64,000 nt of DNA, taken from a virus. Shown piece after piece: positions 39,687 to 47,863 of this stretch; positions within the stretch are counted from its first letter, which is position 1; every line of letters starts with the position of its first letter. The position numbers and the translations under genes are program-made. The notes under the pieces are model-generated. The model was not told the DNA's origin. It ran no database searches and worked only from the letters and a program-made list of their open reading frames with translations. The stretch covers positions 62,001 through 126,000 of IMG/VR virus record IMGVR_UViG_3300042731_008397. One strand, written 5' to 3'.

Positions 39687-42292
39687 GTTATGACGGCTAA
39701 TGTTGAGCCTTCGCCTGGAATCTTGTTTACTTCAATCCTCGCGGGGAATTGCTCTTTTAGTTCCTCTATATGGGTGATAACAATGATTTTTAAGAAGTCT
39801 TCAGCCAGATCATATATTGCCCTTAAAAAATTCTCCCGTCCTTCGGCGTCTTGACTGCCAAATCCTTCGTCAATAACAAGCACTTTTAACGGAAGCCCGG
39901 TATGTCGTTTACAAAGTAATTGCGCCAGTCCTACCCGGATGGCAAAGTTGATCCGGAACTGTTCTCCGCCCGAAAATAACTCATAAGGCTGTTCAAACCC
40001 TCCGTACTGGCACATAATTTCTAACAGTTCAACCGTGTTACCTGAACCCGTTTCATATTCGGTTTTGAAATAGATAGCCGCGCCTCTCAAGAGACGTTGA
40101 AGGATGTCGTTTACTTCTTTCTCAAACTCTGGTAACGCTGTTGTTGTTAACCATGCGGGGATTCCGTCTCTTCCAAAAATCTCTTGTAGGTATGCAAAGA
40201 CCTGGACATTCTTTTCTAATCGGGCAATTTCCACAGAAAGCTCCGCAAGTGTGTTCATAAGCTCCTCTTGACGGGTTGTTAATGCTTCTTTTTGCCCAAC
40301 ACGGCGTTGTAGCATATCACAAGATTGTTGCCAACTCTGGACTGACCGGGTGATTTCATCCAAATGACGGGTATCTTGCTGCAAGGTTTCAATTTTTTGT
40401 CTCAGGTCTTCCCGTTCTTTGGTCAACCTTTCAATCTTCAGTAAAAGATCACCAATACGCTGTTCTTCCTGCTCACAAATTGGCGTAAGGGTTTCAACGC
40501 CCGATTTGGCGACGGTTAGCTGTTCATATAAAACATTATTGTTTTGTAATTCCTTATCTCCGAGTAACACTCGGATTCTTTCGTGTTCCTCGGCATCATA
40601 TTCAGGAAGGACCAACTTATTCAGTTTTTCCTCAAGAGATTCTTTGTATTCTCCCGTCTTAAGGAGCGTTTGCAGTTTCTCATAACGCTGTCTTTTGACA
40701 CTTATACTTGCCTGAAGGTATGTTATATCTTCTGTAACCGATGTTAAGCGTTCCGCTATTCGGGTTAATTCAACCTGTGTATCCCGTACCACGTCAAGAG
40801 TCTGTTCTATTTCGGCATGTCTTGTATTTAGCTCCGGTTGTTTGCTTTTTATTGCCATGTTTGCCTCTGCAAACTTCCTTGATTTCTCTTTTTCCCGAAT
40901 AAGTTCTATAAGAAGCCGTTTAAACGCTTCTTCAGAGAGAGGTTGACTACAAAGCGGGCACTCTGCCGTTCCTTCCGGGGCTTCTTCAAGAAATTTTATC
41001 TTTTTGTTTAATTCTTGCTCTTGGGTTAACAACCGCTTTGTCTCCTCGCTACGGGCATTGTCTTCCGAAAAAGCCTCTCGGAGGTCTTTTTCGCAAATTA
41101 CCCGTTGCTCTTCCAATTCAATTATTCTCTGTTCAACCTTTATACGGGAGCTTAACCGCTCTTCAAGTTCAGTTTTTTCTTTTTGCTTCTCTTCTAACTG
41201 TAAGGTTTCCGTTTCAAGGGCTTCCTGGGTTGTTTTTAAGTCTTTTTCAAGATTTCGTTTAAGCTCCTCTATGCGGGTCAAGATGACCTTTTGTTCAGAG
41301 CTTATCCGTAAAAACTCCTGGTAAACCTGATCGATGGATGACGCCTTTATCCGGGCTTCTTCATAAACCGTATGCGCCTTGACAACCTCTTCTTCCTTTT
41401 TAAGAATTTCATGGTATTGTTGGATTGTTTCTTTATGGGCATTTAATGACCGATCGAGGGATATTTTTGTCTCTTCTACCCCCGTAACCTCTTGTGAGAT
41501 GGTTGTGATCCGTTCTTTTGCCTTATTAAGCTCTATTTCCTGAGCTTTTAGTTTTTGAAGAGTCTCTTTTTCATGCTCTAATCGGGCTTTGGCGACCCCT
41601 AAGTCTTTTTCAACATCTTTAAGTTCCTTCAAGTCTTCCGTTACCTGTTCTAAAGCTGCCGTACTTTGGGAAAAGTGATACTGTAAGCCTCCCAACTTCC
41701 CCGCAAATTGGTCATGTTCCTGCTTTGCTTTTCTACTGAGGACTTTAAATCTCTCCAATCCGATTACTTCATGAAATATTTCCTTTCTTTGGGCTGGACG
41801 GGCTTCTGTAAATCTTCCGGCATTATTTTGTTTTAAAAAGACCGAGGAAACGAAGGTTTCAAATCTCATCCCCACTATTCGGGTGATCTCTTCCTGTGTT
41901 CCTTTATTTGTTTTCCCCGTTAATGACCGAAATTTGGGGGAAATTTGTTCAAAAGTGATTTTCATTGTACTTTTATCCAGATCATGTGAAGAAGATAGAT
42001 AAAGTTCCCGATAGACGGTGAATGTGCTATTGTTTTTGTCAAGTAACCGGAATGTAAATTCAACCGAGCACGATCTGGTACCATGCCGGATCACCCCAGT
42101 TCCTGGGGTAGCCTTTCGCCCTGCTTTCCGTGCTTGTCCCCAAATTGCCCAGGTTAAGGCGTCAAGTAATGAGGATTTTCCATTTCCGTTCTGTCCCGAA
42201 AGGCAAATTAAATGCAGTTCCTCGAAATTGATTTCCGGGACATCTTCGCCGTAACATAAAAAATTACTTACTTTCAATGTTACTGGTATCAT
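39683..42292 (-). CDS. sbcC: SbcC/Rad50-type ATPase
   Basis: 869 residues. Walker A GQNGNGKSSLLDA (~residue 34); two long coiled coils; the zinc-hook cysteines CPLC in ECPLCSQPL at the apex (~residue 442); ABC signature FSGGEQ (~771); Walker B LKVLVIDEGFG (~800). It is the ATP-driven clamp partner of SbcD, folding back at the zinc hook so both ATPase halves meet. The genes are separated by ~1.6 kb of small genes, unlike the usual adjacent order. The start overlaps the preceding small gene by 29 bp. Expected role: end processing in phage recombination-dependent replication. Confidence 0.94.
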   Translation of the reverse strand: MIPVTLKVSNFLCYGEDVPEINFEELHLICLSGQNGNGKSSLLDALTWAIWGQARKAGRKATPGTGVIRHGTRSCSVEFTFRLLDKNNSTFTVYRELYLSSSHDLDKSTMKITFEQISPKFRSLTGKTNKGTQEEITRIVGMRFETFVSSVFLKQNNAGRFTEARPAQRKEIFHEVIGLERFKVLSRKAKQEHDQFAGKLGGLQYHFSQSTAALEQVTEDLKELKDVEKDLGVAKARLEHEKETLQKLKAQEIELNKAKERITTISQEVTGVEETKISLDRSLNAHKETIQQYHEILKKEEEVVKAHTVYEEARIKASSIDQVYQEFLRISSEQKVILTRIEELKRNLEKDLKTTQEALETETLQLEEKQKEKTELEERLSSRIKVEQRIIELEEQRVICEKDLREAFSEDNARSEETKRLLTQEQELNKKIKFLEEAPEGTAECPLCSQPLSEEAFKRLLIELIREKEKSRKFAEANMAIKSKQPELNTRHAEIEQTLDVVRDTQVELTRIAERLTSVTEDITYLQASISVKRQRYEKLQTLLKTGEYKESLEEKLNKLVLPEYDAEEHERIRVLLGDKELQNNNVLYEQLTVAKSGVETLTPICEQEEQRIGDLLLKIERLTKEREDLRQKIETLQQDTRHLDEITRSVQSWQQSCDMLQRRVGQKEALTTRQEELMNTLAELSVEIARLEKNVQVFAYLQEIFGRDGIPAWLTTTALPEFEKEVNDILQRLLRGAAIYFKTEYETGSGNTVELLEIMCQYGGFEQPYELFSGGEQFRINFAIRVGLAQLLCKRHTGLPLKVLVIDEGFGSQDAEGRENFLRAIYDLAEDFLKIIVITHIEELKEQFPARIEVNKIPGEGSTLAVIT

Positions 42293-42509
42293 TGTCTTCT
42301 CTTCCCGTTAGCCGGTCAATAAATGCCATTGCTTTTGTAATCGCTTCTGACCGTTGCGCGGGCAGTCCTATTATAAACCGATATTGTTTTCTCACAAAAT
42401 ACCCGTCTTTTGCAGGTTCTCTGACCTGAATTGTTGCCGTTTTTTTCCGTCCTTTTCCTGCTTTTCCATGCCCCTCCGATTGGGCAATGTCATATCCTTT
42501 GTATCGCAT
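42264..42509 (-). CDS. Small basic protein before sbcC (81 aa)
   Basis: ATG 42509 preceded by GAAGGAAATTG. The sequence MRYKGYDIAQSEGHGKAGKG, then TATIQVREPAKDGYFVRKQY, then FRFIIGLP-type strands and a helix (RSEAITKAMAFIDRL) looks like a small nucleic-acid-binding alpha/beta protein common in phages. Not assigned to a family. Its 3' end overlaps sbcC by 29 bp, so they are translationally linked. Confidence 0.65.
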   Translation of the reverse strand: MRYKGYDIAQSEGHGKAGKGRKKTATIQVREPAKDGYFVRKQYRFIIGLPAQRSEAITKAMAFIDRLTGREDNDTSNIESK

Positions 42510-42650
42510 CTTTCAATTTCCTTCAGAAATCTCTGAAAGCGTTTGGAGGAAGGCGCGAGCCTCCCTCGCTGGACGTGAAATGCGCCACATAGCCGGTCAA
42601 CATTTCTGCCTTCCGGGTACTTTTTCTTTGAGTCAACACCGTATCCAGGA

Positions 42651-43397
42651 TTAACTATTGTACTGTATTACCGGGACATAACCTTCTTTAGCCTGCCAGA
42701 GTCCTAATTGTACGGGCCTTTCCTGCGTTACTGGCTCACGCGGTTTTTGGTAATGAGGACAATCAATATTCCCGATTTTTGACTCACATTCGGCGCATAA
42801 CCGCCATTGACGGTCTTTATCCTCCCACGCGGTTTTTTCGACCTGTTCACCGCCTGGGCATAGAACCGTCTCCCGATATTTCGGGCACGGATCGGGATAT
42901 TCGGTAAAATATTCCGGATCGCCGCACTCTTTGAGGTCTTCATTCCAACAAAGGCATGTATGGCATTTGTCAAGCGGATACTTGTAAAGATAAACAACAT
43001 CATCCGCCCCGGCTTGAAAAAATTCAACCAGCCATTGTTCTCCGTGTAAGTAACGGACATATCCAGAGTTTTCTTCTATATCATACCACGATATTTCAAT
43101 ATAGTAAACTCCCGATTCAAGGCTGGTTTTTTCAATGCTGCCTTTCCATAAGTTCTCTTTTGTCTCCATCACGGCAAAAGGAGCTAACACTTCCCGAACA
43201 AGGCGATTCCGCTCCTCTTGAAAATTATAGCCCGGAGCGGCATATACCATTTTAGGGATCGGGAAAGGCCCTCCTTTCCCTTTTACCAATGTCCCATTAC
43301 GGACATATTTGTTTAAAAGTCGTTTCTCTTCTTTCGATAACTGCCCAATGTCGGTTATAGATTTAGCAATAGCTCTTTGAATTAATTTTGGCGACAT
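42651..43397 (-). CDS. Cysteine-rich phage protein (248 aa)
   Basis: The N-terminus (KEEKRLLNKYVRNGTLVKGK, then GPFPIPK) resembles a helix-loop module found at the start of small phage proteins. From ~residue 145 the protein is cysteine-rich (CHTCLCWNEDLKECGD, CPKYRETVLCPGG, CAECESKIGNIDCPHY), enough for two or three zinc or iron-sulfur sites. No catalytic motif recognised. The start at ATG 43397 lies 20 nt after E-family RNA copy 4. Could be a DNA- or RNA-binding regulator. Confidence 0.65.
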   Translation of the reverse strand: MSPKLIQRAIAKSITDIGQLSKEEKRLLNKYVRNGTLVKGKGGPFPIPKMVYAAPGYNFQEERNRLVREVLAPFAVMETKENLWKGSIEKTSLESGVYYIEISWYDIEENSGYVRYLHGEQWLVEFFQAGADDVVYLYKYPLDKCHTCLCWNEDLKECGDPEYFTEYPDPCPKYRETVLCPGGEQVEKTAWEDKDRQWRLCAECESKIGNIDCPHYQKPREPVTQERPVQLGLWQAKEGYVPVIQYNS

Positions 43398-43417
43398 TAT
43401 TATATTTTTCTCTTGAA

Positions 43418-43537
43418 AAGCTCCCTATCTTGTAGGGAGTACCGGTTCCCTGACCTGGGTACAGGGGTGACAGAGTTTACAAGTGGGAACGTCCTCATAA
43501 AGTGTCGTTACCTATATCCATGTGGCACGTCTTTATC
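43418..43537 (-). ncRNA. E-family structured leader RNA, copy 4
   Basis: S1 here is CTCCCT-ATCTTGT-AGGGAG: relative to other copies a C-G pair is replaced by T-A on both sides. S3 is TTTA...TAAA instead of CCTGC...GCAGG. B/B' is TGGGTACAGG with CCTATATCCA (one mismatch). The element ends ~20 nt before the ATG at 43397. Confidence 0.8.
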
Positions 43538-43571
43538 CCCACCCGTTAGGCGAACATAAAGTAAGTATAGT

Positions 43572-43955
43572 CTTTAAAAAACTTCATATCTTATAACTTG
43601 CCCAGTTTCAGGGGCTTTTGAGTACCTTTTTTCAGAGCGAATTTAAAAAACTTGAAAACTACAATTTCCCCGGTTTCAGGGAGTTTTACTTTTTATGTTT
43701 ATAAGATGTTAAGTTTTTTGAATATAGTCTTTAAAAAACTTAACATCTTACAACATCCCCATCTTCAGGGAGATTAGAGCATGTTTTTTGTATAAGTTTT
43801 CAAATTTTTTGACCCTATATATTTCTTTTTAAAATTTCTCTTTAAGAGAAATAATATTAAATATATCATTCAAAAAACTTAAAAACTATGGCTAAAATCT
43901 TCTGAGTCTGACTGATTAACGGGACTTCTGTAAGATGTTAAGTTTTTTGAATTCT
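43572..43955. repeat. AT-rich iteron-like repeat array, candidate origin or centromere
   Basis: In a 637-bp gap without genes, a core like TTTAAAAAACTTAACATCTTA occurs at least six times: direct at ~43574, 43652, 43731 and 43869, inverted at ~43702-43723 and 43931-43951, with a diverged inverted copy at ~43783-43815. Copies at 43702 and 43731 form a near-perfect palindrome. Three direct copies are each followed by CCC-N4-TTCAGGG-type motifs (43601, 43669, 43757), so the repeating unit is ~80 bp. Very AT-rich stretches lie between. Such arrays are typical of replication origins (iterons) or partition centromeres. Confidence 0.7.
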
Positions 43956-44034
43956 TATAGTGAATTTTCACGTCAAATTCCTGACTTTGCCCTATTAGCA
44001 GCCGCTTTCTCGGAATTCAAATAATTTGAATTCC

Positions 44035-44394
44035 CTAAAAACTCCCGCTATACAGTCGGCAAGAGTTTAATCGGTTGAATTTTTTCATAACAATATTTTC
44101 AGAGAGCCCATACCTTGTTTCTAATCGGGCAATAGCCGCTCTTATTCGGTCCATCTCATTGTTAGTCCGGTGAAATGCTGCCCAGTTCATGGTCTCCTGG
44201 ATGACCTTACCTTTCCCTCCGTCTTCATATTCAGCTTGACCCCATAGATAATCGAGGTACTGACTTAACTGTTCCCATCTTTCGGCTTTTTTGACCAATC
44301 GTTTTTCTTCAGGAGACAGTCCTTTATAAGTAATCTTTAGTCGCCGTGTCCGGATCTGGTCTTCTCTGATATTTGCTTTTAAATACTTTTGCAT
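44035..44394 (-). CDS. Helical, basic protein next to the repeat array (119 aa)
   Basis: Not recognised. It is strongly helical and rich in Arg/Lys (REDQIRTRRLKITYKGLSPE, EKRLVKKAERWEQLSQYLDY), with a final KKFNRLNSCRLYSG. The gene ends 80 bp from the last iteron-like repeat. Size, charge and position fit a DNA-binding replication or partition protein, but no fold signature is visible. F-family copy 3 lies directly upstream in antisense orientation. Confidence 0.6.
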   Translation of the reverse strand: MQKYLKANIREDQIRTRRLKITYKGLSPEEKRLVKKAERWEQLSQYLDYLWGQAEYEDGGKGKVIQETMNWAAFHRTNNEMDRIRAAIARLETRYGLSENIVMKKFNRLNSCRLYSGSF

Positions 44395-44407
44395 AGTTTC
44401 TAAAAAA

Positions 44408-44510
44408 TACTCTCTGGCACTCTGAGAGACGCCGTATGGCTCTTTCTCTCATAATCCCCTATGAGTATAGGGATTGACATTCCGACTGCTTACAATCGAA
44501 ATTTGGCACG
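44408..44510 (+). repeat. F-family dispersed element, copy 3 (subtype a)
   Basis: TCTCTGGCACTCTGAGAGAC, then CCCCTATGAGTATAGGG hairpin, TTGACATTCCGACTGCTTAC and AATCGAAATTTGGCA. It lies between two minus genes but is oriented against them, unlike copy 2. Confidence 0.7.
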
Positions 44511-45218
44511 TTATGAGACGTTTTCGGTTTTATGTAGCTTAACCAGCACAGGCCCCATAAGGCTAATAACGTCATCGGATTTCCATTCAGAAAGTTCCCA
44601 TTCTCTTGTTAAGTCTTGCCGGGTTTCTTGATCACCTCCTGAAGCCCGTAACAAGAGTTGTTGCAATAATGATGGCTGATCTGGATGTTCGCTAAACCAC
44701 TGTATAGCGGGCGTCAACTCGTTTCTTCTCCATTCTTTCCAATCAAATTGAGGAGATGTTTGTACCGGAGCCCCAGTATGCGGTAAAGGAATAACCGGAG
44801 TAGTAGAGGATGTTGGACGTAATTTGATTTCTTGTATGATTGCGGTTTCTTCTTTTTGGCATATAAGGGCGGTCAGCGGCAGAAGATTAACCCGAAAATG
44901 CCGCCGTGTGGCGAATTGACGTTTTAATGCTCGAACCTCTCTGAAAAGTACCGTCTCCGGGATCTTTTCCAACGTTTTTTGTTGCTGGTAATATGAGAGA
45001 AGAGTGTCCTTCTCCATTTGTGGAACGGTTTTCCAAAATGTTCCGTCAGGCTGAAGTTGACCAGCTAAAATAAAGTAAATCTGTTGACTTGTTAAATAGA
45101 GCATAATCCGGTCTGCCGGTGTCCCCCAAACTGCCGTAAGACGGTAAAGGACAATCCAAGTATCTCTCGGAATAATATCGAAAAACATTGGAGCTATTAA
45201 AGAATTGACATCTTCCAT
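44511..45218 (-). CDS. Unknown protein near repeat array, possible replication initiator (235 aa)
   Basis: The N-terminal ~100 residues are helical with a winged-helix-like alternation (RDTWIVLYRLTAVWGTPADR, IMLYLTSQQIYFILAGQLQP, VPQMEKDTLLSYYQQQKTLE). The next part is strand-rich and basic (ALKRQFATRRHFRVNLLPLT). A Pro/Thr-rich linker leads to a C-terminal helical domain. Plasmid Rep proteins often have such an N-terminal winged helix and lie beside iterons, but no Rep signature is definite. E-family copy 5 and a 14-bp-arm palindrome lie upstream. Confidence 0.5.
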   Translation of the reverse strand: MEDVNSLIAPMFFDIIPRDTWIVLYRLTAVWGTPADRIMLYLTSQQIYFILAGQLQPDGTFWKTVPQMEKDTLLSYYQQQKTLEKIPETVLFREVRALKRQFATRRHFRVNLLPLTALICQKEETAIIQEIKLRPTSSTTPVIPLPHTGAPVQTSPQFDWKEWRRNELTPAIQWFSEHPDQPSLLQQLLLRASGGDQETRQDLTREWELSEWKSDDVISLMGPVLVKLHKTENVS

Positions 45219-45297
45219 AGAATTTACTTGACAAGAAGATACCTATAGGAGATAGTTGGCAATACTTCATATAGGCATTTCTGGTTAGTTGTCTTTT

Positions 45298-45332
45298 CTT
45301 AGGTGACTTGTGTACGGGACAAGTCACCTAAG
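45298..45332. promoter_or_regulatory. Long perfect palindrome, likely operator or protein-binding site
   Basis: CTTAGGTGACTTGT (45298-45311) and ACAAGTCACCTAAG (45319-45332) are 14-bp perfect arms around a 7-bp centre. No T-run follows on either strand, so it is not a normal terminator. It lies 80 bp upstream of the gene at 44511-45218. Confidence 0.6.
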
Positions 45333-45442
45333 CGAAATTCCTCAATCGTTTGTTATTTCAAAAACCTTCGTTTCAAATTCTTTGTTGATCGGGATCTTAA
45401 CATAGCTTATTTGCCGTGTGTCAGTACTCGGTGACACCCTTC

Positions 45443-45567
45443 CCTGTAAGGCTCCCCATCTTGTGGGGAGTGTCGGTTCCCTGACGTCGGTGTTGGGGTG
45501 GCAGGGCCTGCAAGTGGGAACGTCCTCGCAGGGTGTCGGTACCAACATCGGTGCCGCACGTCCTTAT
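45443..45567 (-). ncRNA. E-family structured leader RNA, copy 5
   Basis: S1 CTCCCC-ATCTTGT-GGGGAG. B/B' is CGGTGTTGG with CCAACATCG, a fully Watson-Crick or G-T paired stem that differs from all other copies in both arms. S3 CCTGC...GCAGG. It follows a promoter (45608-45636) by about 40 bp and is ~225 nt upstream of the gene starting at 45218, farther than the others. Confidence 0.8.
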
Positions 45568-45607
45568 AACGAAGTCATTAATAAGGTAGAGTGATACGAA
45601 TTTTTAC

Positions 45608-45636
45608 ACTCTAAAAAAGTGGTAAAGAATTGTCAA
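45608..45636 (-). promoter_or_regulatory. Promoter of E-family copy 5
   Basis: Minus strand TTGACA (45631-45636), 17-nt spacer, TAGAGT (45608-45613). The start would be ~45600, about 35 nt before the RNA element, supporting the minus strand as the transcribed one. Confidence 0.7.
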
Positions 45637-45666
45637 GAATTTTTTTAAACGCTTTACTATTCAGAG

Positions 45667-45687
45667 AAAGGGCGGACTCCGCCCTTT
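45667..45687. promoter_or_regulatory. Perfect GC palindrome in the divergent region
   Basis: AAAGGGCGGA (45667-45676), one base, TCCGCCCTTT (45678-45687). It lies between the divergent promoters of E copies 5 and 6. It could be an operator or a partition site for the ParM/ParR pair downstream. Confidence 0.5.
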
Positions 45688-45722
45688 GACAAACACACGG
45701 GCATTTTAATAAAAAAAATAGC

Positions 45723-45770
45723 TTGACATTTTCAAATATTATTTTATGATAGTTTTTATGATAAAATAAT
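45723..45770 (+). promoter_or_regulatory. Promoter with inverted-repeat operator before the par/ruvC genes
   Basis: TTGACA (45723-45728), 16-nt spacer, TATGAT (45745-45750). Arms ATTATTTTAT (45738-45747) and ATAAAATAAT (45761-45770) form an inverted repeat across the -10 and start point. ParR proteins commonly repress their own operon by binding repeats in the promoter, so this region is the best centromere/operator candidate for the system downstream. Confidence 0.65.
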
Positions 45771-45827
45771 AGTCGCTTCACTGTTGTACGGGTGTAGGAG
45801 GTTGCACTTCTTTAAGACCGCCCGTGT

Positions 45828-45945
45828 CGGCGTGAAGACGCGCCAGATGGATATAAGTAACGGCACCTTATGAGGACATTCCCACTTGTAAGCTCTGTCA
45901 CCCTTATACCCAGGTCAGGGAACCGTACTCCCCACAAGATGGGGA
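45828..45945 (+). ncRNA. E-family structured leader RNA, copy 6 (plus strand)
   Basis: The only copy on the plus strand, and the only one before a plus gene, which fixes the sense of the family. S1 CTCCCC-ACAAGAT-GGGGAG. S3 CTTA...TAAG in the reverse-complement view. B/B' TGGATATAAG with CTTATACCCA (one mismatch). It ends ~50 nt before the ATG at 45999. Confidence 0.8.
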
Positions 45946-45998
45946 GATTGCTGTAATCACAAACCATGTATTAACCCCGAAAAAAGGAGTACACACGT

Positions 45999-46325
45999 AT
46001 GTCAAAAGTAACCACAAATCGAATTACGAAAGACCAGATTTTGGGCTTTCATTCCACGCTTGTTATGACCATTGCCGCTCTAATTAAACAACGGTCAAAC
46101 ATCAATGCTGAACCGCTGTTTAGTCCCCCGCCTAAAGGGAAAGAAGAAGAAAATAAACCGACAACAAAAGAACTGGGGCAGCGGCATGAAATTGACCTCA
46201 ATACGGCATTTGCGTCGATCCATGCTGAACAGAAAAGGGCACAGCTTACCGTATTGGACGCAAAAGTTGACGTATTAACCGATGTATTAACCCAATTTGA
46301 GGAAGCATTTGGAGTTGAAAGATAA
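45999..46325 (+). CDS. Hypothetical protein upstream of parM-like gene (108 aa)
   Basis: ATG 45999 with AAAGGAG about 10 nt upstream. Not recognised. Helical N-terminus (KDQILGFHSTLVMTIAALIK), a Pro/Lys/Glu-rich disordered middle, and a helical C-terminus (VLDAKVDVLTDVLTQFEEAF). First gene after E-family copy 6, 37 bp before the parM-like gene. It could be an accessory of the segregation operon. Confidence 0.65.
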   Translation: MSKVTTNRITKDQILGFHSTLVMTIAALIKQRSNINAEPLFSPPPKGKEEENKPTTKELGQRHEIDLNTAFASIHAEQKRAQLTVLDAKVDVLTDVLTQFEEAFGVER

Positions 46326-46362
46326 TCCAAGATGCTTCTCTTTCCCAGTAAAAGGAGACCCT

Positions 46363-47430
46363 ATGTTACCAAACAAAAAAATTTCTGTCGGGTTGGATCT
46401 TGGAGGAATGTCAACCAAAATAGTGCTTTCTGAAAAAGCCGGGACAATTGATAAACATTACCATTTGTCGGCTACTAAGGCGATATTAGACCAGAAAGAT
46501 CATTTTAAACTCTTTGCAGACCAGCCGTTTACGTTAGACCTTCCACATAAACGCCATTTCAGCCAGTTAGCGGCATTGATCAAAGGTTGTACCTATTCTT
46601 TGGATTCTCTTTCAACCCCGGATTCTCCACATACGGAAACGCTTGTTATCGGGTCTATTCTGCATGGACTATCACCTGAGATAACAGAGGCTATAATTTA
46701 TCTGACCGTGGGAATCCCGGAAGGCAAAGATGAAATCGGAAAAGGATTTGTCCAGCATTATCGAGGTAAACACATTACGGGCAAACTCAAAGGTCGTCCT
46801 GAAGTCAATTTGGTGTTTAAATATATAGACTGGGATTACCAAGCTATTTGGGGAGTCCTGGGAAAATCTTTGTCATATTCCCCAAATGGCAGCATTGACG
46901 AAGATGAAGAAGTCGGAGAATCCCATTATGTGGTCATAGATGGAGGATCAGCGCAAATCAAAGTTTGCGAAGTCTTGCCGGGTTATGTTCTTGGCCCCCA
47001 TGATTCGGAAGAAAACGGAACATGGACATATTTGAAAGAACTCCGGCGAATCCTTCAATCGGTTCATAAAGGGAAATATTTACCATTTACCGTTATGCAA
47101 GCCCTGACGAAGGGCGAATTGACTACAGGAAATGATAACTACCCCGTTGCCAAGAATTTCAAGCCGATCATTGAGGAATATTGCGCCGGGGTTGTCAATC
47201 TTGTCCGTAATACGGTTTCTGACTGGACAAATATTCGGAAAGTTTTCATTATGGGCGGTATGGCAGAATTTCTACTCCCAGTCATCCGAAATACATACGG
47301 GCCTGATGTCGGTGAGGATCATATTGTTATCATCTCAGATGACCCGATTTTCTTTATGGCACAAAGCATGGAGATTTCCTCCCGATATGAGATACTGTAT
47401 GGTGAGGAGTCAGGACATGCCGATTCATAA
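46363..47430 (+). CDS. ParM/StbA-type actin-like ATPase
   Basis: The ATG at 46363 (MLPNKKISVGLDLGGMSTKI) follows AAGGAG; the frame's earlier start at 46297 lies in the previous gene. The actin-fold motifs are present: phosphate-1 GLDLGGMSTK, connect region, phosphate-2 VVIDGGSAQIKV (~residue 215), adenosine motif VFIMGGMAEF (~residue 310). 355 residues is normal for ParM-like proteins. These polymerise in an ATP-dependent way and push replicated DNA apart. It overlaps the next gene by 14 bp, which has the size of ParR. This suggests the phage is maintained as a plasmid, or partitions its DNA in the cell. Confidence 0.85.
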   Translation: MLPNKKISVGLDLGGMSTKIVLSEKAGTIDKHYHLSATKAILDQKDHFKLFADQPFTLDLPHKRHFSQLAALIKGCTYSLDSLSTPDSPHTETLVIGSILHGLSPEITEAIIYLTVGIPEGKDEIGKGFVQHYRGKHITGKLKGRPEVNLVFKYIDWDYQAIWGVLGKSLSYSPNGSIDEDEEVGESHYVVIDGGSAQIKVCEVLPGYVLGPHDSEENGTWTYLKELRRILQSVHKGKYLPFTVMQALTKGELTTGNDNYPVAKNFKPIIEEYCAGVVNLVRNTVSDWTNIRKVFIMGGMAEFLLPVIRNTYGPDVGEDHIVIISDDPIFFMAQSMEISSRYEILYGEESGHADS

Positions 47431-47863
47431 AACAATCTCATTTATTGAGGATACGCCCGAAAATGAACGAATCTTGGAGTTTGTTAAAACCGGAGAATGG
47501 AAAACCCATCAACATTCCGGGAATTTCTCTGTGTTTATCAGACAACTTATTTGGGAACGGTTTTTCTCACAAGACGGGTTAGCCAAAGACTTGATCTTAT
47601 TTCAACAGATACTTGCCCGGAATAAACGGTTTTTGGGGGCGTTTGAAGCGATCTTGGTAGCAGCGGGCGGACAGCCCGCTGTGATTCTACCGCCGTCTCC
47701 GCCCAATATGGCAGAAAAGGCATTAGAAATAGCGGCTAAGACTGGTACAGACCTTCCGGTAACTGAAATTTCATCTAATCCGCATGGGCAGGTTGGAGAA
47801 AAGGAAGTTAAACAAAAGCCAGTTAAAGCCTTACAACGGCGTAAAAGGAAAAAAGATGAGTGA
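47417..47863 (+). CDS. ParR-like partner of the ParM-type protein (148 aa)
   Basis: ATG 47417 with GAGGAG, inside the last codons of the parM-like gene. N-terminal part (ISFIEDTPENERILEFVKTG, then HSGNFSVFIRQLIWERFF) is a short strand plus helices compatible with a ribbon-helix-helix DNA-binding domain; the C-terminal part is Pro/Lys-rich and disordered, ending in RRKRKKD. ParR adaptors bind centromere repeats and cap ParM filaments. Assignment rests mainly on gene order, overlap and size. It overlaps the RuvC-like gene by 8 bp. Confidence 0.6.
   Translation: MPIHKTISFIEDTPENERILEFVKTGEWKTHQHSGNFSVFIRQLIWERFFSQDGLAKDLILFQQILARNKRFLGAFEAILVAAGGQPAVILPPSPPNMAEKALEIAAKTGTDLPVTEISSNPHGQVGEKEVKQKPVKALQRRKRKKDE

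Noticed and set aside
45298-45332. Intrinsic terminator
   Set aside because: Perfect stem but no T-run after it on either strand.
45342-45548. 68-aa frame over E-family copy 5
   Set aside because: Covers the RNA element; no usable start codon downstream of it for the last 20 residues.
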